A stretch of 64,000 bases of DNA from JBCBCP01 sp039817385 (GTDB lineage Bacteria; Pseudomonadota; Alphaproteobacteria; Rhodobacterales; Rhodobacteraceae). The stretch lies in assembly GCA_039817385.1 (NCBI GenBank), contig JBCBVY010000002.1:62001-126000 (forward strand). The letters run 5' to 3'. How positions within the stretch are numbered: the stretch's first letter is position 1; every line of letters begins with the position of its first letter. Below are positions 41,776 through 50,993 of this stretch, piece after piece. Below the pieces are notes generated by a model that was given only the letters and a program-made list of their open reading frames with translations, was not told the DNA's origin and searched no databases. A program made the position numbers and the translations under genes.

Positions 41776-42885
41776 ATGACACCGCGTTTCATCGGATCAG
41801 AGATTTACCGCACCTCGCGCTACGGCGGCGGGCTGCACCCGCTGCGGGTGCCGCGTGTATCGACGGTAATGGACCTGAGCCGCGCCTTGGGATGGCTGCC
41901 GCCGGAGCAATACGTGACCTCACCGCGCGCCAAGCCCAAAGCGCTGCGGGTCTGGCATACGGAGGACTACATTTGTGCTCTGAGGAACGCGGAAATGGCT
42001 CAGGAGGTGAGCGCTCCGGTCCGCACGCGCCACCAGATCGGCACGCCCTCGAACCCCATCTTTGCCGAGATGTTTCGCCGTCCAGCCACAGCCGCGGGCG
42101 GCGCGTTGCTGGCGGGTGAGCTGCTGGCGAAACCCGGCATCGTCTACCACCCTGCAGGGGGCACGCATCACGCAATGCCCGATCACGCGTCGGGGTTTTG
42201 CTTTTTCAACGATCCGGTGCTCGCCATCTTGTCCCTGCGGCGGCAGGGCCTGACCCGGATCGCTTATGTCGATATCGACGCGCATCACGGCGACGGGGTG
42301 CAGCACGCGTTTGAAGACGCACCGGAGGTGCTGGTTCTGTCGGTGCATGAGGAGGGGATCTGGCCGCGGACAGGCGCCATTGACGAGGTTGGCGCGGGCA
42401 ATGTGCTTAACCTGCCGGTCCCGCGCGGTCTGAATGATGACGAAATGGCGCTGATCCGGGATGAGGTGATCCTACCCGCGGTCGCGGCCCACAGGCCCGA
42501 GGCAATCGTCCTGCAATGCGGCTCTGATGCCGTTGAAGAGGACCCGCAGGCGCATTTGTCCCTCTCCAACCAGGCGCATTGGGCCATCGTGCGCGCGTTG
42601 AAGCCACTGGCGCCGCGGTATCTTGTTTTGGGTGGTGGAGGCTATAACCCGTGGTCGGTCGGGCGGCTTTGGACCGGCGTTTGGGCGCAGCTGAATGGGT
42701 TTGAGGTGCCGGACCGTTTGCCCAATCCCGCGCAGGCGGTGCTGCGTGCGCTGAGTTTTGAAGGCAACAGCCGGGGCCGCAACCCGCCCGAGCACTGGTT
42801 TACGACGCTCGCGGATACGGGCCGCCCGGGGGCGATCCGCGGCGAGGTGCGCGCACGTGTTGCGCAACTAGCTGGGCGGCTGTGA
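41776..42885 (+). CDS. Histone-deacetylase/AcuC family amidohydrolase
   Basis: 369 residues. Zinc deacetylase fold: GGTHHAMPDHASGFCFFND (the His pair and Cys of the family), DIDAHHGDGVQHAF (zinc-binding Asp and His, near residue 168) and LVLGGGGYNPWSVGR. Bacterial members remove acyl groups from acetylpolyamines, acetoin-pathway proteins or small amides. The only rightward gene in this stretch: divergent from the permease operon and overlapping the convergent cupin by 18 bases. A role in deacylating a compound imported by the adjacent transporter is inference. Confidence 0.9.
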   Translation: MTPRFIGSEIYRTSRYGGGLHPLRVPRVSTVMDLSRALGWLPPEQYVTSPRAKPKALRVWHTEDYICALRNAEMAQEVSAPVRTRHQIGTPSNPIFAEMFRRPATAAGGALLAGELLAKPGIVYHPAGGTHHAMPDHASGFCFFNDPVLAILSLRRQGLTRIAYVDIDAHHGDGVQHAFEDAPEVLVLSVHEEGIWPRTGAIDEVGAGNVLNLPVPRGLNDDEMALIRDEVILPAVAAHRPEAIVLQCGSDAVEEDPQAHLSLSNQAHWAIVRALKPLAPRYLVLGGGGYNPWSVGRLWTGVWAQLNGFEVPDRLPNPAQAVLRALSFEGNSRGRNPPEHWFTTLADTGRPGAIRGEVRARVAQLAGRL

Positions 42886-43272
42886 GTATTCGGCGTCCGT
42901 GACGTGATCAAGCCACATAGCGGCGCTGCCGTCCTGCGCTTCCTGCATCGCGATATGGGTCATGCCGATATCACGGCTTGCCCCGTGCCAGTGCTCAACC
43001 CCCGGCGGGATCCAGACCGTGTCACCCGCGTGGATCGTCTGTGGCGCCTCACCCCGCTTGCAGACACGCCCCACGCCTTCAATCACGTGCAGCGTTTGCC
43101 CCAGCGGATGGGTATGCCACGCGGTGCGGGCGCCCGGTTCGAACCGAACGCGCAGGGCGTTCAAGCGGGCGGGCGCCGGTGCGGTGATGATCGGGTCTTG
43201 CCAGACCGTGCCGGTGAAGTAAGCCTCCGGTGCGCGCAGGCTTGGCCGATCGGAAACGCGGTAAATGTCCAT
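42868..43272 (-). CDS. Cupin domain protein
   Basis: 134 residues. Cupin motif 1 is TAWHTHPLGQTLHVIEGVG and motif 2 is DTVWIPPGVEHWHGA, both with intact metal-binding histidines. Resembles the small cupins annotated as carboxymuconolactone-decarboxylase associated or quercetin-dioxygenase-like; no specific reaction can be given. It lies downstream of the substrate-binding protein gene, from which it is parted by a perfect palindrome. Confidence 0.87.
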   Translation of the reverse strand: MDIYRVSDRPSLRAPEAYFTGTVWQDPIITAPAPARLNALRVRFEPGARTAWHTHPLGQTLHVIEGVGRVCKRGEAPQTIHAGDTVWIPPGVEHWHGASRDIGMTHIAMQEAQDGSAAMWLDHVTDAEYSQPPS

Positions 43273-43288
43273 GCGAAACCTCCTGTCT

Positions 43289-43325
43289 CCGGGCCAAGAT
43301 TATTCGTCGAATAATCTTGGCCCGG
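43289..43325. repeat. Perfect 37-base palindrome
   Basis: Arm CCGGGCCAAGATTATTCG, a single central T, then its exact complement CGAATAATCTTGGCCCGG. It fills the gap between the substrate-binding protein stop (43,333) and the cupin start (43,272). It lacks a T-run on the leftward side, so a simple terminator is not certain; attenuation, mRNA 3' protection or a protein-binding site are possible. Confidence 0.85.
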
Positions 43326-43332
43326 AACCGGA

Positions 43333-44808
43333 TCACTCGGCCCAGCTGACGCCGGTCATGTCAGTCGCCTGCGTCGGCGCATTGGCCCAAAGGCCCTGCA
43401 CGTCCGCTTTTGCCACCGTCAGAGCGGCCAGCTGAAACAGATAGCCGTTCACCGCGTCGCCCGCGATCATGCGCTGGGCGTCGCCCATCAGCGCCGTGCG
43501 CGTTTCTGGGTCTGTGGTCACGTTCAGCTCCGCCATCAGCGCCTGGAAATCCGGGTTGTCGTATTGGAAGTAGTAGTCCGGGTTCGCGTAGATGCCGATG
43601 TCCATCGGTTCGGTGTGCGAGACGATGGTCAGGCCAAAGTTTTTGCCTCGGAACACGGTCTCCAGCCACTGCGCCCATTCGACATTGGTGATCTCGGCGG
43701 TGATGCCAACCTCTGACAGTTGCGCCGCGATGATCTCCCCACCCCGGCGGGCGTAGCTGGGCGGCGGCAGGTGCAGCGTCGTGGTGAAGCCATCCGCAAA
43801 CCCGGCCTCCGCCAGCAGCGCGCGGGCTTTGTCCGGGTCATAGGCGCTGCCGCTGGTCAGATCGACATAGGCCGGGTTGTGCGGCGCAAAGTGCGTTCCG
43901 ATGGGCGTGCCGTAGCCGAACATGGCGCCATCGATGATCGCCTGCCGGTCAATCGCGTGTGCGAGGGCCTGCCGCACCTTGAGGTTATCAAACGGCGGCT
44001 GGAGGTTGTTTGTGCTCAGGATCGTCTCGCCTTCGGTCGAGCCGACAAGCACCTGAAACCGCGGGTCTGCCTCGAACTGGGGCAGGTTTTCGGGCGCGGG
44101 GAAGCCGGTGAAGACGTCCACATCTTCGGCCATGACGGAGGCGAACGCGGCGGTCGGGTCAGAGATGAACTTGAACGTCACCTCCGCCAGCGCGGGCGCG
44201 TCGCCCCAGTAGCTATCGTTGCGGGTCAGGACGATCTGGTCGCCTTGCGTCCATTCCGTGAAGGTGAAGGCGCCGGTGCCGATGGGGGTTTGCTTGATCC
44301 CCTCAATGCTTTCCGGTGCCACGATCACCGCGTCACCCCAGGCCATATTGAACAGGAAATTGCCGTTGGGCTCGGACAAGGTCACCTGCACGGTTTGCGG
44401 GGCCACGACGGTCACATCTGTGATCCCGGCAAACAGCCCTTTTTGCGCGTTTGTGCTGTCTTCGGCGCGGGCGCGGTCGAGTGAGAATTTGACGTCCTCG
44501 GCATCCATCGCGGTGCCGTCATGGAACGTCACGCCCCTGCGCAGGGTAAAGGTGTAGACCGTCCCATCATCCGAGATTTCCCAGCTTTCCGCGAGGCCCG
44601 GGACGACCGAGCCGTCGGACATGAAGCGCGTCAGCCCTTCGAACACGTTGGAATAGAGGACCGAGTCGATCGCCCCGGCGGCGGCGCTGGTCGGGTCGAG
44701 ATGCGGCGGCTCAAGCTGCATCGCGACGGTGATGTCGTCCTTGGCCAGTGCCGCGCCAGCCATCAGCATAAGGGCTGCGGGCGCGAGGGCGCTGCGCATA
44801 TAGGTCAT
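43333..44808 (-). CDS. ABC transporter substrate-binding protein, family 5
   Basis: 491 residues, signal peptide MTYMRSALAPAALMLMAGAA with cleavage after ALA near residue 22. Family-5 (DppA/OppA/NikA) solute-binding protein: VPGLAESWEISDDGTVYTFT and FHDGTAMDAEDVKFSLDRA are the diagnostic motifs. ATG 44,808 has GGGAGA eight bases upstream. It most likely serves the permeases at 39,956-41,715, from which it is split by the cupin and the deacetylase-family gene. Ligand unknown (peptide, opine, polyamine conjugate or similar). Confidence 0.93.
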   Translation of the reverse strand: MTYMRSALAPAALMLMAGAALAKDDITVAMQLEPPHLDPTSAAAGAIDSVLYSNVFEGLTRFMSDGSVVPGLAESWEISDDGTVYTFTLRRGVTFHDGTAMDAEDVKFSLDRARAEDSTNAQKGLFAGITDVTVVAPQTVQVTLSEPNGNFLFNMAWGDAVIVAPESIEGIKQTPIGTGAFTFTEWTQGDQIVLTRNDSYWGDAPALAEVTFKFISDPTAAFASVMAEDVDVFTGFPAPENLPQFEADPRFQVLVGSTEGETILSTNNLQPPFDNLKVRQALAHAIDRQAIIDGAMFGYGTPIGTHFAPHNPAYVDLTSGSAYDPDKARALLAEAGFADGFTTTLHLPPPSYARRGGEIIAAQLSEVGITAEITNVEWAQWLETVFRGKNFGLTIVSHTEPMDIGIYANPDYYFQYDNPDFQALMAELNVTTDPETRTALMGDAQRMIAGDAVNGYLFQLAALTVAKADVQGLWANAPTQATDMTGVSWAE

Positions 44809-44956
44809 TGGGTGTCTCCCTGTTTGGTTGTTGCCCTCAGGCTAGCCGCGCGGGCGCATCGGCGCAATATTCACGGTGGATCGCGCGGCGGGGTCCTTGA
44901 TGTGCGGATTTGGCTGATATATCCGCAGCATCTTTCGCAGCAGGTGGGGGCGCAGG

Positions 44957-46174
44957 GTGGCGACGCTTGGCATTGATTTTGGCACGTCAAATTCCGCGGT
45001 TGGCACCGGCGGAGACCTGATCGCTGTGGAAGGCGCTGCGTTGACCTTGCCCACAGCGGTGTTTTTCGACTTTGACACGCGGCGCCCGGTCTATGGTCAG
45101 GCAGCCCATCATGCGCTGATCGAAGGGCGCGAGGGGCGCTATATGCGAGCGCTGAAATCGCTGCTGGGCACGGCTGTGATGCGGGAGCGGCGCGCGATCC
45201 TGAATGAGCGGATTGATTTCGTGACCATCGTGGGCCGGTTCCTCGCGGAGTTGAAACGCAGGGCGGAGGCGCAGACGGGCCAGCGTTTTGACCACGCGCT
45301 GTCGGGCCGGCCCGTCAGGTTTCACTCCGAGGACGCGCGGCGCGATGCGCAAGCGCTTGTCGATCTGACTGATTGCTACGCCGCTGCAGGGTTTGAGCGG
45401 GTGGACTTCATGCCGGAGCCGGAAGCGGCTGCGCTGGGCGCGCGGGATGCTTTGTCACCCGGCGATCTGGGTCTGGTCGTGGATATCGGCGGCGGCACGT
45501 CGGACTTTACCGTCTTTCGCAACGCGGGTGCGGGCATCGACATTCTGGCCAGCCACGGCGTGCGCATAGGCGGCACGGATTTTGACCGGGCGCTGAGCCT
45601 TGCGCATGTCATGCCCCTGTTCGGTATGGGTTCGCGCATCCGGCACGTCTTTGGGGCGGAGACGCACCTTGCCCCAAACGCTGTATTCTCCGATCTGGCG
45701 ACCTGGCAAAAGATCCCGTTTTTGTATGATGGCGCGACGCGGCGTTCGGCTCAGGAGCTGGCCCAAAGCGCGGTTAAGCCTGCGCGGTTTGCGCGGCTGG
45801 TGCGGGTTCTGGAGGACGAGATTGGCCACGACGTCGCCTTTGCGGTTGAGGCTGGCAAGATCGCGGCGAACGGTGCGGCGGCGGCGCGGATTGATCTGTC
45901 TGTGGTTGAACGGGGGTTGGAAGAGCCGCTTGATGCGACGCACCTTCGCGCGGGGCTTGGTGATACGGCGGGGCGCATTGCGGATGCCGCCGAAGCGGCC
46001 TGCGCAGCCGCGCACGTCGCGCCGGGCGCGGTGCAAAAGCTGATCTATGTCGGTGGCACCAGCCTGATGCGTGTCGTGTCGGATGCGGTTGAAGGCCGGT
46101 TTCCGGGGGCTGACGCACACCGCGGTGCTGCGCTGACGGGCGTTGCGGCAGGGCTTGCCTTGGCTGCCGGTTAA
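44957..46174 (+). CDS. Short Hsp70-family protein (YegD-like)
   Basis: 405 residues, GTG start. Actin/Hsp70 ATPase domain only: phosphate 1 LGIDFGTSNSAV, phosphate 2 LVVDIGGGTSDFTVF, adenosine motif KLIYVGGTSLMRVV. The substrate-binding domain of DnaK is absent, as in E. coli YegD, whose role is unknown. Divergent from the substrate-binding protein across 148 bases without other features. The end overlaps the convergent M20 gene by four bases. Confidence 0.9.
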   Translation: MATLGIDFGTSNSAVGTGGDLIAVEGAALTLPTAVFFDFDTRRPVYGQAAHHALIEGREGRYMRALKSLLGTAVMRERRAILNERIDFVTIVGRFLAELKRRAEAQTGQRFDHALSGRPVRFHSEDARRDAQALVDLTDCYAAAGFERVDFMPEPEAAALGARDALSPGDLGLVVDIGGGTSDFTVFRNAGAGIDILASHGVRIGGTDFDRALSLAHVMPLFGMGSRIRHVFGAETHLAPNAVFSDLATWQKIPFLYDGATRRSAQELAQSAVKPARFARLVRVLEDEIGHDVAFAVEAGKIAANGAAAARIDLSVVERGLEEPLDATHLRAGLGDTAGRIADAAEAACAAAHVAPGAVQKLIYVGGTSLMRVVSDAVEGRFPGADAHRGAALTGVAAGLALAAG

Positions 46175-47442
46175 GCGTCTGACAACAGGATTTCGAGGCT
46201 CCGGCCCATTACCTTGGCCGTGTCCAGCATCTCCGTGACAGAGATGTATTCGTCCGGCTTGTGCGCCATTTCTAGAATGCCCGGCCCGTAAGCGATGCAG
46301 TTTTTCAGCCCGCCGATCCGGTCCACGTGTTTCTGGTCATAGGTGCCGGGGCTGGCGACGTGATCGGCCGTGACGCCCAGCACATCACTGATCGCCTGAC
46401 CCACCGTTCGAACCACCGGCGCGTCCACCGCGGTCATGGAGGGCAGGACCGTGTTCAGATCGCGGATGGCGTAATCGAACCCGGTGCGGTTCGCTTTCAG
46501 GTCGTTCAGGATGTCGAGGACTTCTTTTCGCACATTCTCCAGCGGCTCTTCGATCAGAAAGCGGCGGTCGATCACGATGCGGCAGCTGTCAGGGACACAA
46601 TGGGTTGGCAGGCCGTCTGCGTCGCTCTTTTGCTCCTCCTGCCCGCCATGCAGCGAGTTGTAGTTGAGCGTGCTGGACCGGGCGCCTTCGGGCACGACGG
46701 GCATTTGGGTTGTGCGTGCGGCGAGGGCGGGGAAGAGGCGCTGTTCAAATGCATCAAGGATCGCGCCCATGTGGCGGACGGCGCAATTGCCGAGGAAGGG
46801 CATGCAGCCGTGAGCGATTTCGCCTTTTGTCTCGATCTCCGCCCACCAGCCGCCGCGGTGGCCAAGGCAAATGCGGTTTTTCTCGAACGGTTCGGGGATG
46901 ATAACGTGCTGCACCTTTTCGGGCGAGAAGAATCCGAGTTCCGCGAGGTGGGCGACGCCGGCATAGCCCCCGGATTCTTCGTCTGCCGTTGCGCTGATTT
47001 CTACCGCGCCGGCGAAGTCCGGGTGTTCTTCGAGGAAAGCTTCGGCCGCGATGATAGAGGTGGCAAGGCCCCCCTTCATGTCGCAGGATCCGCGGCCATA
47101 GATCAGATCGCCGTCAAGCTCCCCGCCGAACGGATCGCGCGTCCAGCCTGCGCCGACGGCGACGACATCGACATGGGAATTGAAGTGGACCGCCTCGCCC
47201 GGCCGCGCGCCTGTTCTGCGTGCCACGATGTTCCAACGCGGGTGCGTGTCGGTGTCAACTGCATGGCCCGTGGCGCGGACAAGCTGGGTTTCGAACCCGT
47301 GCTTTTTGAAGCGCGTATCGAGGTAGTCGCAGATCGCGCGGTATTCTGCCCCCGGTGGGTTTAGGGTTGGGAAGCGGATCAGGTCGTGGAGAAGCGCGAT
47401 CAGCTCTTCGCGCTTGGCGTCGATACGGTTTGAAAGGGTCAT
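46171..47442 (-). CDS. M20 family metallo-deacylase (ArgE/DapE-like)
   Basis: 423 residues. Di-zinc amidohydrolase: FNSHVDVVAVGAGW (first His-x-Asp) and YGRGSCDMKGGLATSI (bridging Asp), catalytic pair in ISATADEESGGYAG. The family removes N-acyl groups from acetylornithine, succinyl-diaminopimelate or similar; the HCVPDSCRIVIDRRF segment belongs to the dimerisation domain. Commonly annotated as acetylornithine deacetylase, but many Rhodobacteraceae carry several paralogues and the substrate is uncertain. Note argG at 53,364 is not adjacent. Confidence 0.9.
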   Translation of the reverse strand: MTLSNRIDAKREELIALLHDLIRFPTLNPPGAEYRAICDYLDTRFKKHGFETQLVRATGHAVDTDTHPRWNIVARRTGARPGEAVHFNSHVDVVAVGAGWTRDPFGGELDGDLIYGRGSCDMKGGLATSIIAAEAFLEEHPDFAGAVEISATADEESGGYAGVAHLAELGFFSPEKVQHVIIPEPFEKNRICLGHRGGWWAEIETKGEIAHGCMPFLGNCAVRHMGAILDAFEQRLFPALAARTTQMPVVPEGARSSTLNYNSLHGGQEEQKSDADGLPTHCVPDSCRIVIDRRFLIEEPLENVRKEVLDILNDLKANRTGFDYAIRDLNTVLPSMTAVDAPVVRTVGQAISDVLGVTADHVASPGTYDQKHVDRIGGLKNCIAYGPGILEMAHKPDEYISVTEMLDTAKVMGRSLEILLSDA

Positions 47443-47510
47443 GTGGCGAGTGTGTCGGTTTTGCGCATTATCGCAAGGGTGGAAACTGGGGCGGATCGGC
47501 CCTTCGGGGA

Positions 47511-47533
47511 GGATTTTTTGGAAACAGAGAAGG
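47511..47533 (+). repeat. Tail-only copy of the intergenic element
   Basis: GGATTTTTTGGAAACAGAGA followed by AGG, differing by one inserted G from the tail of copy A at 349-370. It lies in the 97-base gap between the M20 and CoA-transferase genes. No hairpin part is present. Confidence 0.55.
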
Positions 47534-47539
47534 GGCGGG

Positions 47540-48643
47540 TTATTTCCATGCTCCTACGGCCTCTTCGAAGGTCACCGTTCCTGCGTCGCCGTGTGTTGGC
47601 GCGTCGAGTGGTGTGGCGGAGAAGCGGGGCGCGGCGTTGGGTTGGGTGATGCCGTCGGTTTTAACGAAGGTTTGGCGGGCCGTGTTGTGAGGGTGGTTCG
47701 GGGCCTCCGCCATTGGCAGGACGGGCGCAAAGCAGGCGTCGATTTCCGTGAGGATGCTTTCCCAGTGACTGCGGGGTTTGGCGGCGAAAAGCGTCTCTAA
47801 TCTGGCGTGCATCGGGCTCTGGTCGCCGTATTGATTGGCGAAGGCAGGGTCGTTATCGAGGCCGAGCGCTTGCAGCAGGAGCGCCCAGAATTGCGGCTCT
47901 AATGGGCCGAGGGCGATGTAGCCGCCGCAGGACGTGGTGTAGCAGCGGTAGCAGGCGAGCCCGCCGTTAAGGCTGTTGCCGCCGCGTTTGCTGTCATCCC
48001 ATGCGCCCCCCGCGAGCAGGCCGTATTGCAGGGTCATCATCAGGGCCGCGCCGTCGGCCATGCAGGCGTCGACCGTTTGGCCTTTGCCTGTTTTGGCCGC
48101 GTGGATATGCGCGGCGAGCACCCCTGCGAGCAGCAGCATCCCCCCGCCCGCCAGATCGGCGATGATGTTTTGCGGCGGCGGCGGCGGGGCGTCCGCGGGG
48201 CCGATGGACCAGAGCGCGCCGGAGATCGCCATGTAGTTCAGGTCGTGCCCCGCTCGGTTCTTGAGTGGGCCGGATTGGCCCCAGCCGGTCATGCGGCCAA
48301 AGACGAGGGCCGGGTTGGCCTGATGCAAAGTCTCGGGCGCGAGGTTCAGCCGTTCCATCACGCCGGGGCGAAAGCCTTCGATCAGAATGTCGGCCTTGTC
48401 CGTCAGGGTGCGCAGCCGCGCGTGATCCACCGCGTCCCGCAGGTTCAGCGTTAGGGTCCGCCGGGACCGGTCATAAAGGTTGTGCTTTTGCGCCAGCCCG
48501 AACATCGGCGCCTGACCGGGGCGGGCCACCCGGATCACCTCCGCCCCAATATCGGCCAGCATCATCGCGCAGAAGGGCGCAGGGCCAAGGCCCGCCATTT
48601 CGATCACGCGCACGCCGCGCAGGGGTCCGTTTCGGTTCAGCAT
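47540..48643 (-). CDS. Class III CoA-transferase / alpha-methylacyl-CoA racemase-like
   Basis: 367 residues from ATG 48,643 (MLNRNGPLRGVRVIEMAGLG); the open frame upstream is not coding. CaiB/BaiF family: VRVIEMAGLGPAPFCAMMLADIGAEVIRV and the AGHDLNYMAISGALWSIG segment with the conserved Asp are typical of alpha-methylacyl-CoA racemase (Amacr). It would epimerise 2-methyl branched acyl-CoA during beta-oxidation. Divergent from malic enzyme (91-base gap). Confidence 0.9.
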   Translation of the reverse strand: MLNRNGPLRGVRVIEMAGLGPAPFCAMMLADIGAEVIRVARPGQAPMFGLAQKHNLYDRSRRTLTLNLRDAVDHARLRTLTDKADILIEGFRPGVMERLNLAPETLHQANPALVFGRMTGWGQSGPLKNRAGHDLNYMAISGALWSIGPADAPPPPPQNIIADLAGGGMLLLAGVLAAHIHAAKTGKGQTVDACMADGAALMMTLQYGLLAGGAWDDSKRGGNSLNGGLACYRCYTTSCGGYIALGPLEPQFWALLLQALGLDNDPAFANQYGDQSPMHARLETLFAAKPRSHWESILTEIDACFAPVLPMAEAPNHPHNTARQTFVKTDGITQPNAAPRFSATPLDAPTHGDAGTVTFEEAVGAWK

Positions 48644-48734
48644 GCCCGCAAGGTGGCCCCGGCGCTGCGCGGCGTCAATTGCACCTGTGCCGCAAAGCGC
48701 GCTAAGACCGACGCGACATTGCGCGAGGGCCAGT

Positions 48735-50993
48735 ATGAGCAAGACGAAAGTGACCGCCGAAGAGGCGTTGTCGTTCCACTTTGAGCCGACGCCGGGCAAG
48801 TGGGAGGTGCAAGCGACTGTCCCCATGACCACGCAGCGGGACCTGTCGCTGGCCTATAGCCCCGGGGTGGCGGTGCCCTGCGAGGCCATCGCGGAAAACC
48901 CCGAGACGGCCTATGATTACACCAACAAGGGGAACCTTGTGGCCGTGATCTCGAACGGGACGGCTGTGCTGGGGCTGGGGAACCTTGGTGCGCTTGGCTC
49001 CAAGCCGGTGATGGAAGGCAAGGCGGTGCTTTTCAAGCGGTTCGCCGATGTGAACTCCATTGATATTGAGCTGGACACGGAAGATGTCGACGCTTTCGTG
49101 AACGCGGTCAAGCTGATGGGGCCGACCTTTGGCGGGATCAACCTTGAGGACATCAAGGCGCCCGAATGCTTCATCATCGAGCAGCGGCTGAAGGAAGAGA
49201 TGGACATTCCCGTCTTCCATGATGACCAGCACGGCACGGCGGTGATCTGCGCGGCGGGGCTGATCAATGCGCTGCACCTGTCGGGCAAGAAGATCGAGGA
49301 TGTAAAGATCGTTCTGAACGGTGCGGGCGCGGCGGGGATTGCGTGCATTGAGCTGCTCAAAGCGATGGGCGCGCGGCATGACAACTGCATCGTCTGCGAC
49401 ACCAAAGGCGTGATCTACCAGGGCCGGACCGAGGGGATGAACCAGTGGAAATCGGCCCACGCGATCAAGACGGAGCTGCGTAGCCTAGAGGATGCGATGG
49501 TGGACGCGGACGTCTTCCTTGGCGTGTCCGTCAAAGGGGCGGTGACGCAGGACATGGTCGCCAGCATGGCCGACAACCCGGTGATCTTTGCGATGGCCAA
49601 CCCGGACCCGGAGATTACGCCCGAAGAGGCGCATGAGGTGCGGGTGGATGCCATCGTTGCCACGGGGCGCAGCGATTACCCGAACCAGGTGAACAACGTG
49701 TTGGGCTTTCCCTACCTGTTTCGCGGGGCTTTGGACATTCACGCGCGCGCCATCAATGACGAGATGAAGATTGCCTGTGCACACGCGCTTGCGCAGCTCG
49801 CGCGCGAAGATGTGCCGGACGAGGTCGCGTTGGCCTACGGCAAAAGCCTGACCTTCGGGCGCGACTACATCATCCCGACGCCGTTCGATCCGCGCCTGAT
49901 CCACGTGATCCCGCCCGCCGTTGCGCGCGCCGGGATGAACACTGGCGCTGCGCGGCGCCCGATCATCGACATGGAGGCATACGAGACATCCCTGCGCAGC
50001 CGCATGGACCCCACGGCGAGCATCCTGCGCGGGCTGAACGCGCGGGCGCGGTCCAACCAGGCACGGATGATTTTTGCGGAAGGGGATGACGCGCGGGTGC
50101 TGCGCGCGGCGGTGACCTATCAGCGGTCCGGCCTGGGCAAGGCGCTTGTCGTGGGCCGGACGGAGGATGTGCGTGCCAAGCTTGAGGGTGCGGGCCTTGG
50201 CGATGCGGTGCGCGAGCTGGAGGTCGTGAATGCCGCCAACACGGCGCATCTGGATGCTTACAAGAGCTTTCTCTACGACCGGCTCCAGCGGCGCGGTTTT
50301 GACCGGCAGGATATCCACCGGCTGGCGGCGCGGGATCGGCATGTATTCTCGGCGCTGATGCTGGCGCATGGGCATGGTGATGGGCTTGTCACGGGCGCGA
50401 CGCGGAAATCGGCGCATATTCTGGATCGAATCGGACACGTGTTTGACGCCGATGCAGGCTCTAACGTGGCCGGAATCACGGCGATCCTGCACAAGGGGCG
50501 GATTGTGCTGATTGGTGACACGCTTGTGCACGAATGGCCGTCCGAAGAGGATCTGGCCGACATCGCCGAACGCGGGGCCCGCGTCGCCCGCGACATGGGG
50601 CTTGAGCCGCGCGTGGCCTTCGTCAGCTTTTCGACGTTTGGCTATCCGGTGTCCGAGCGCGCGGAAAAGATGCACCACGCGCCTGTCGTGCTGGACCGGC
50701 GCGGCGTCGATTTCGAGTATGAGGGCGAGATGGCCGTGGACGTTGCGTTAAACGCCCAGGCGCAGGCGGCTTATCCGTTCTCGCGCCTGACGGGCCCTGC
50801 GAACATTTTGGTCGTGCCTGCGCGGCATTCGGCCAGTATCTCGGTCAAGCTGATGCAGGAGATGGGCGGCGCGACGGTGATCGGTCCCATCCTGTCAGGG
50901 GTGGATCGGCCGATCCAGATTTGCTCGTCGGTCAGCACCGCGTCAGATATTCTGAATATGGCGATTCTGGCCGCCTGCAAGGTCGGCTCGTGA
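48735..50993 (+). CDS. maeB: NADP-dependent malic enzyme with phosphotransacetylase-like domain
   Basis: 752 residues from ATG 48,735 (MSKTKVTAEEALSFHFEPTP). N-terminal malic enzyme: AYSPGVAVPCEAI, HDDQHGTAVI and the nucleotide motif NGAGAAGIACIELL. From about residue 430 a phosphate acetyltransferase-like domain follows (GLVTGATRKSAHILDRIG, PVSERAEKMHH), which in MaeB-type enzymes is regulatory rather than catalytic. It decarboxylates malate to pyruvate, supplying NADPH. The stop overlaps the kinase start as GTGA. Confidence 0.95.
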   Translation: MSKTKVTAEEALSFHFEPTPGKWEVQATVPMTTQRDLSLAYSPGVAVPCEAIAENPETAYDYTNKGNLVAVISNGTAVLGLGNLGALGSKPVMEGKAVLFKRFADVNSIDIELDTEDVDAFVNAVKLMGPTFGGINLEDIKAPECFIIEQRLKEEMDIPVFHDDQHGTAVICAAGLINALHLSGKKIEDVKIVLNGAGAAGIACIELLKAMGARHDNCIVCDTKGVIYQGRTEGMNQWKSAHAIKTELRSLEDAMVDADVFLGVSVKGAVTQDMVASMADNPVIFAMANPDPEITPEEAHEVRVDAIVATGRSDYPNQVNNVLGFPYLFRGALDIHARAINDEMKIACAHALAQLAREDVPDEVALAYGKSLTFGRDYIIPTPFDPRLIHVIPPAVARAGMNTGAARRPIIDMEAYETSLRSRMDPTASILRGLNARARSNQARMIFAEGDDARVLRAAVTYQRSGLGKALVVGRTEDVRAKLEGAGLGDAVRELEVVNAANTAHLDAYKSFLYDRLQRRGFDRQDIHRLAARDRHVFSALMLAHGHGDGLVTGATRKSAHILDRIGHVFDADAGSNVAGITAILHKGRIVLIGDTLVHEWPSEEDLADIAERGARVARDMGLEPRVAFVSFSTFGYPVSERAEKMHHAPVVLDRRGVDFEYEGEMAVDVALNAQAQAAYPFSRLTGPANILVVPARHSASISVKLMQEMGGATVIGPILSGVDRPIQICSSVSTASDILNMAILAACKVGS

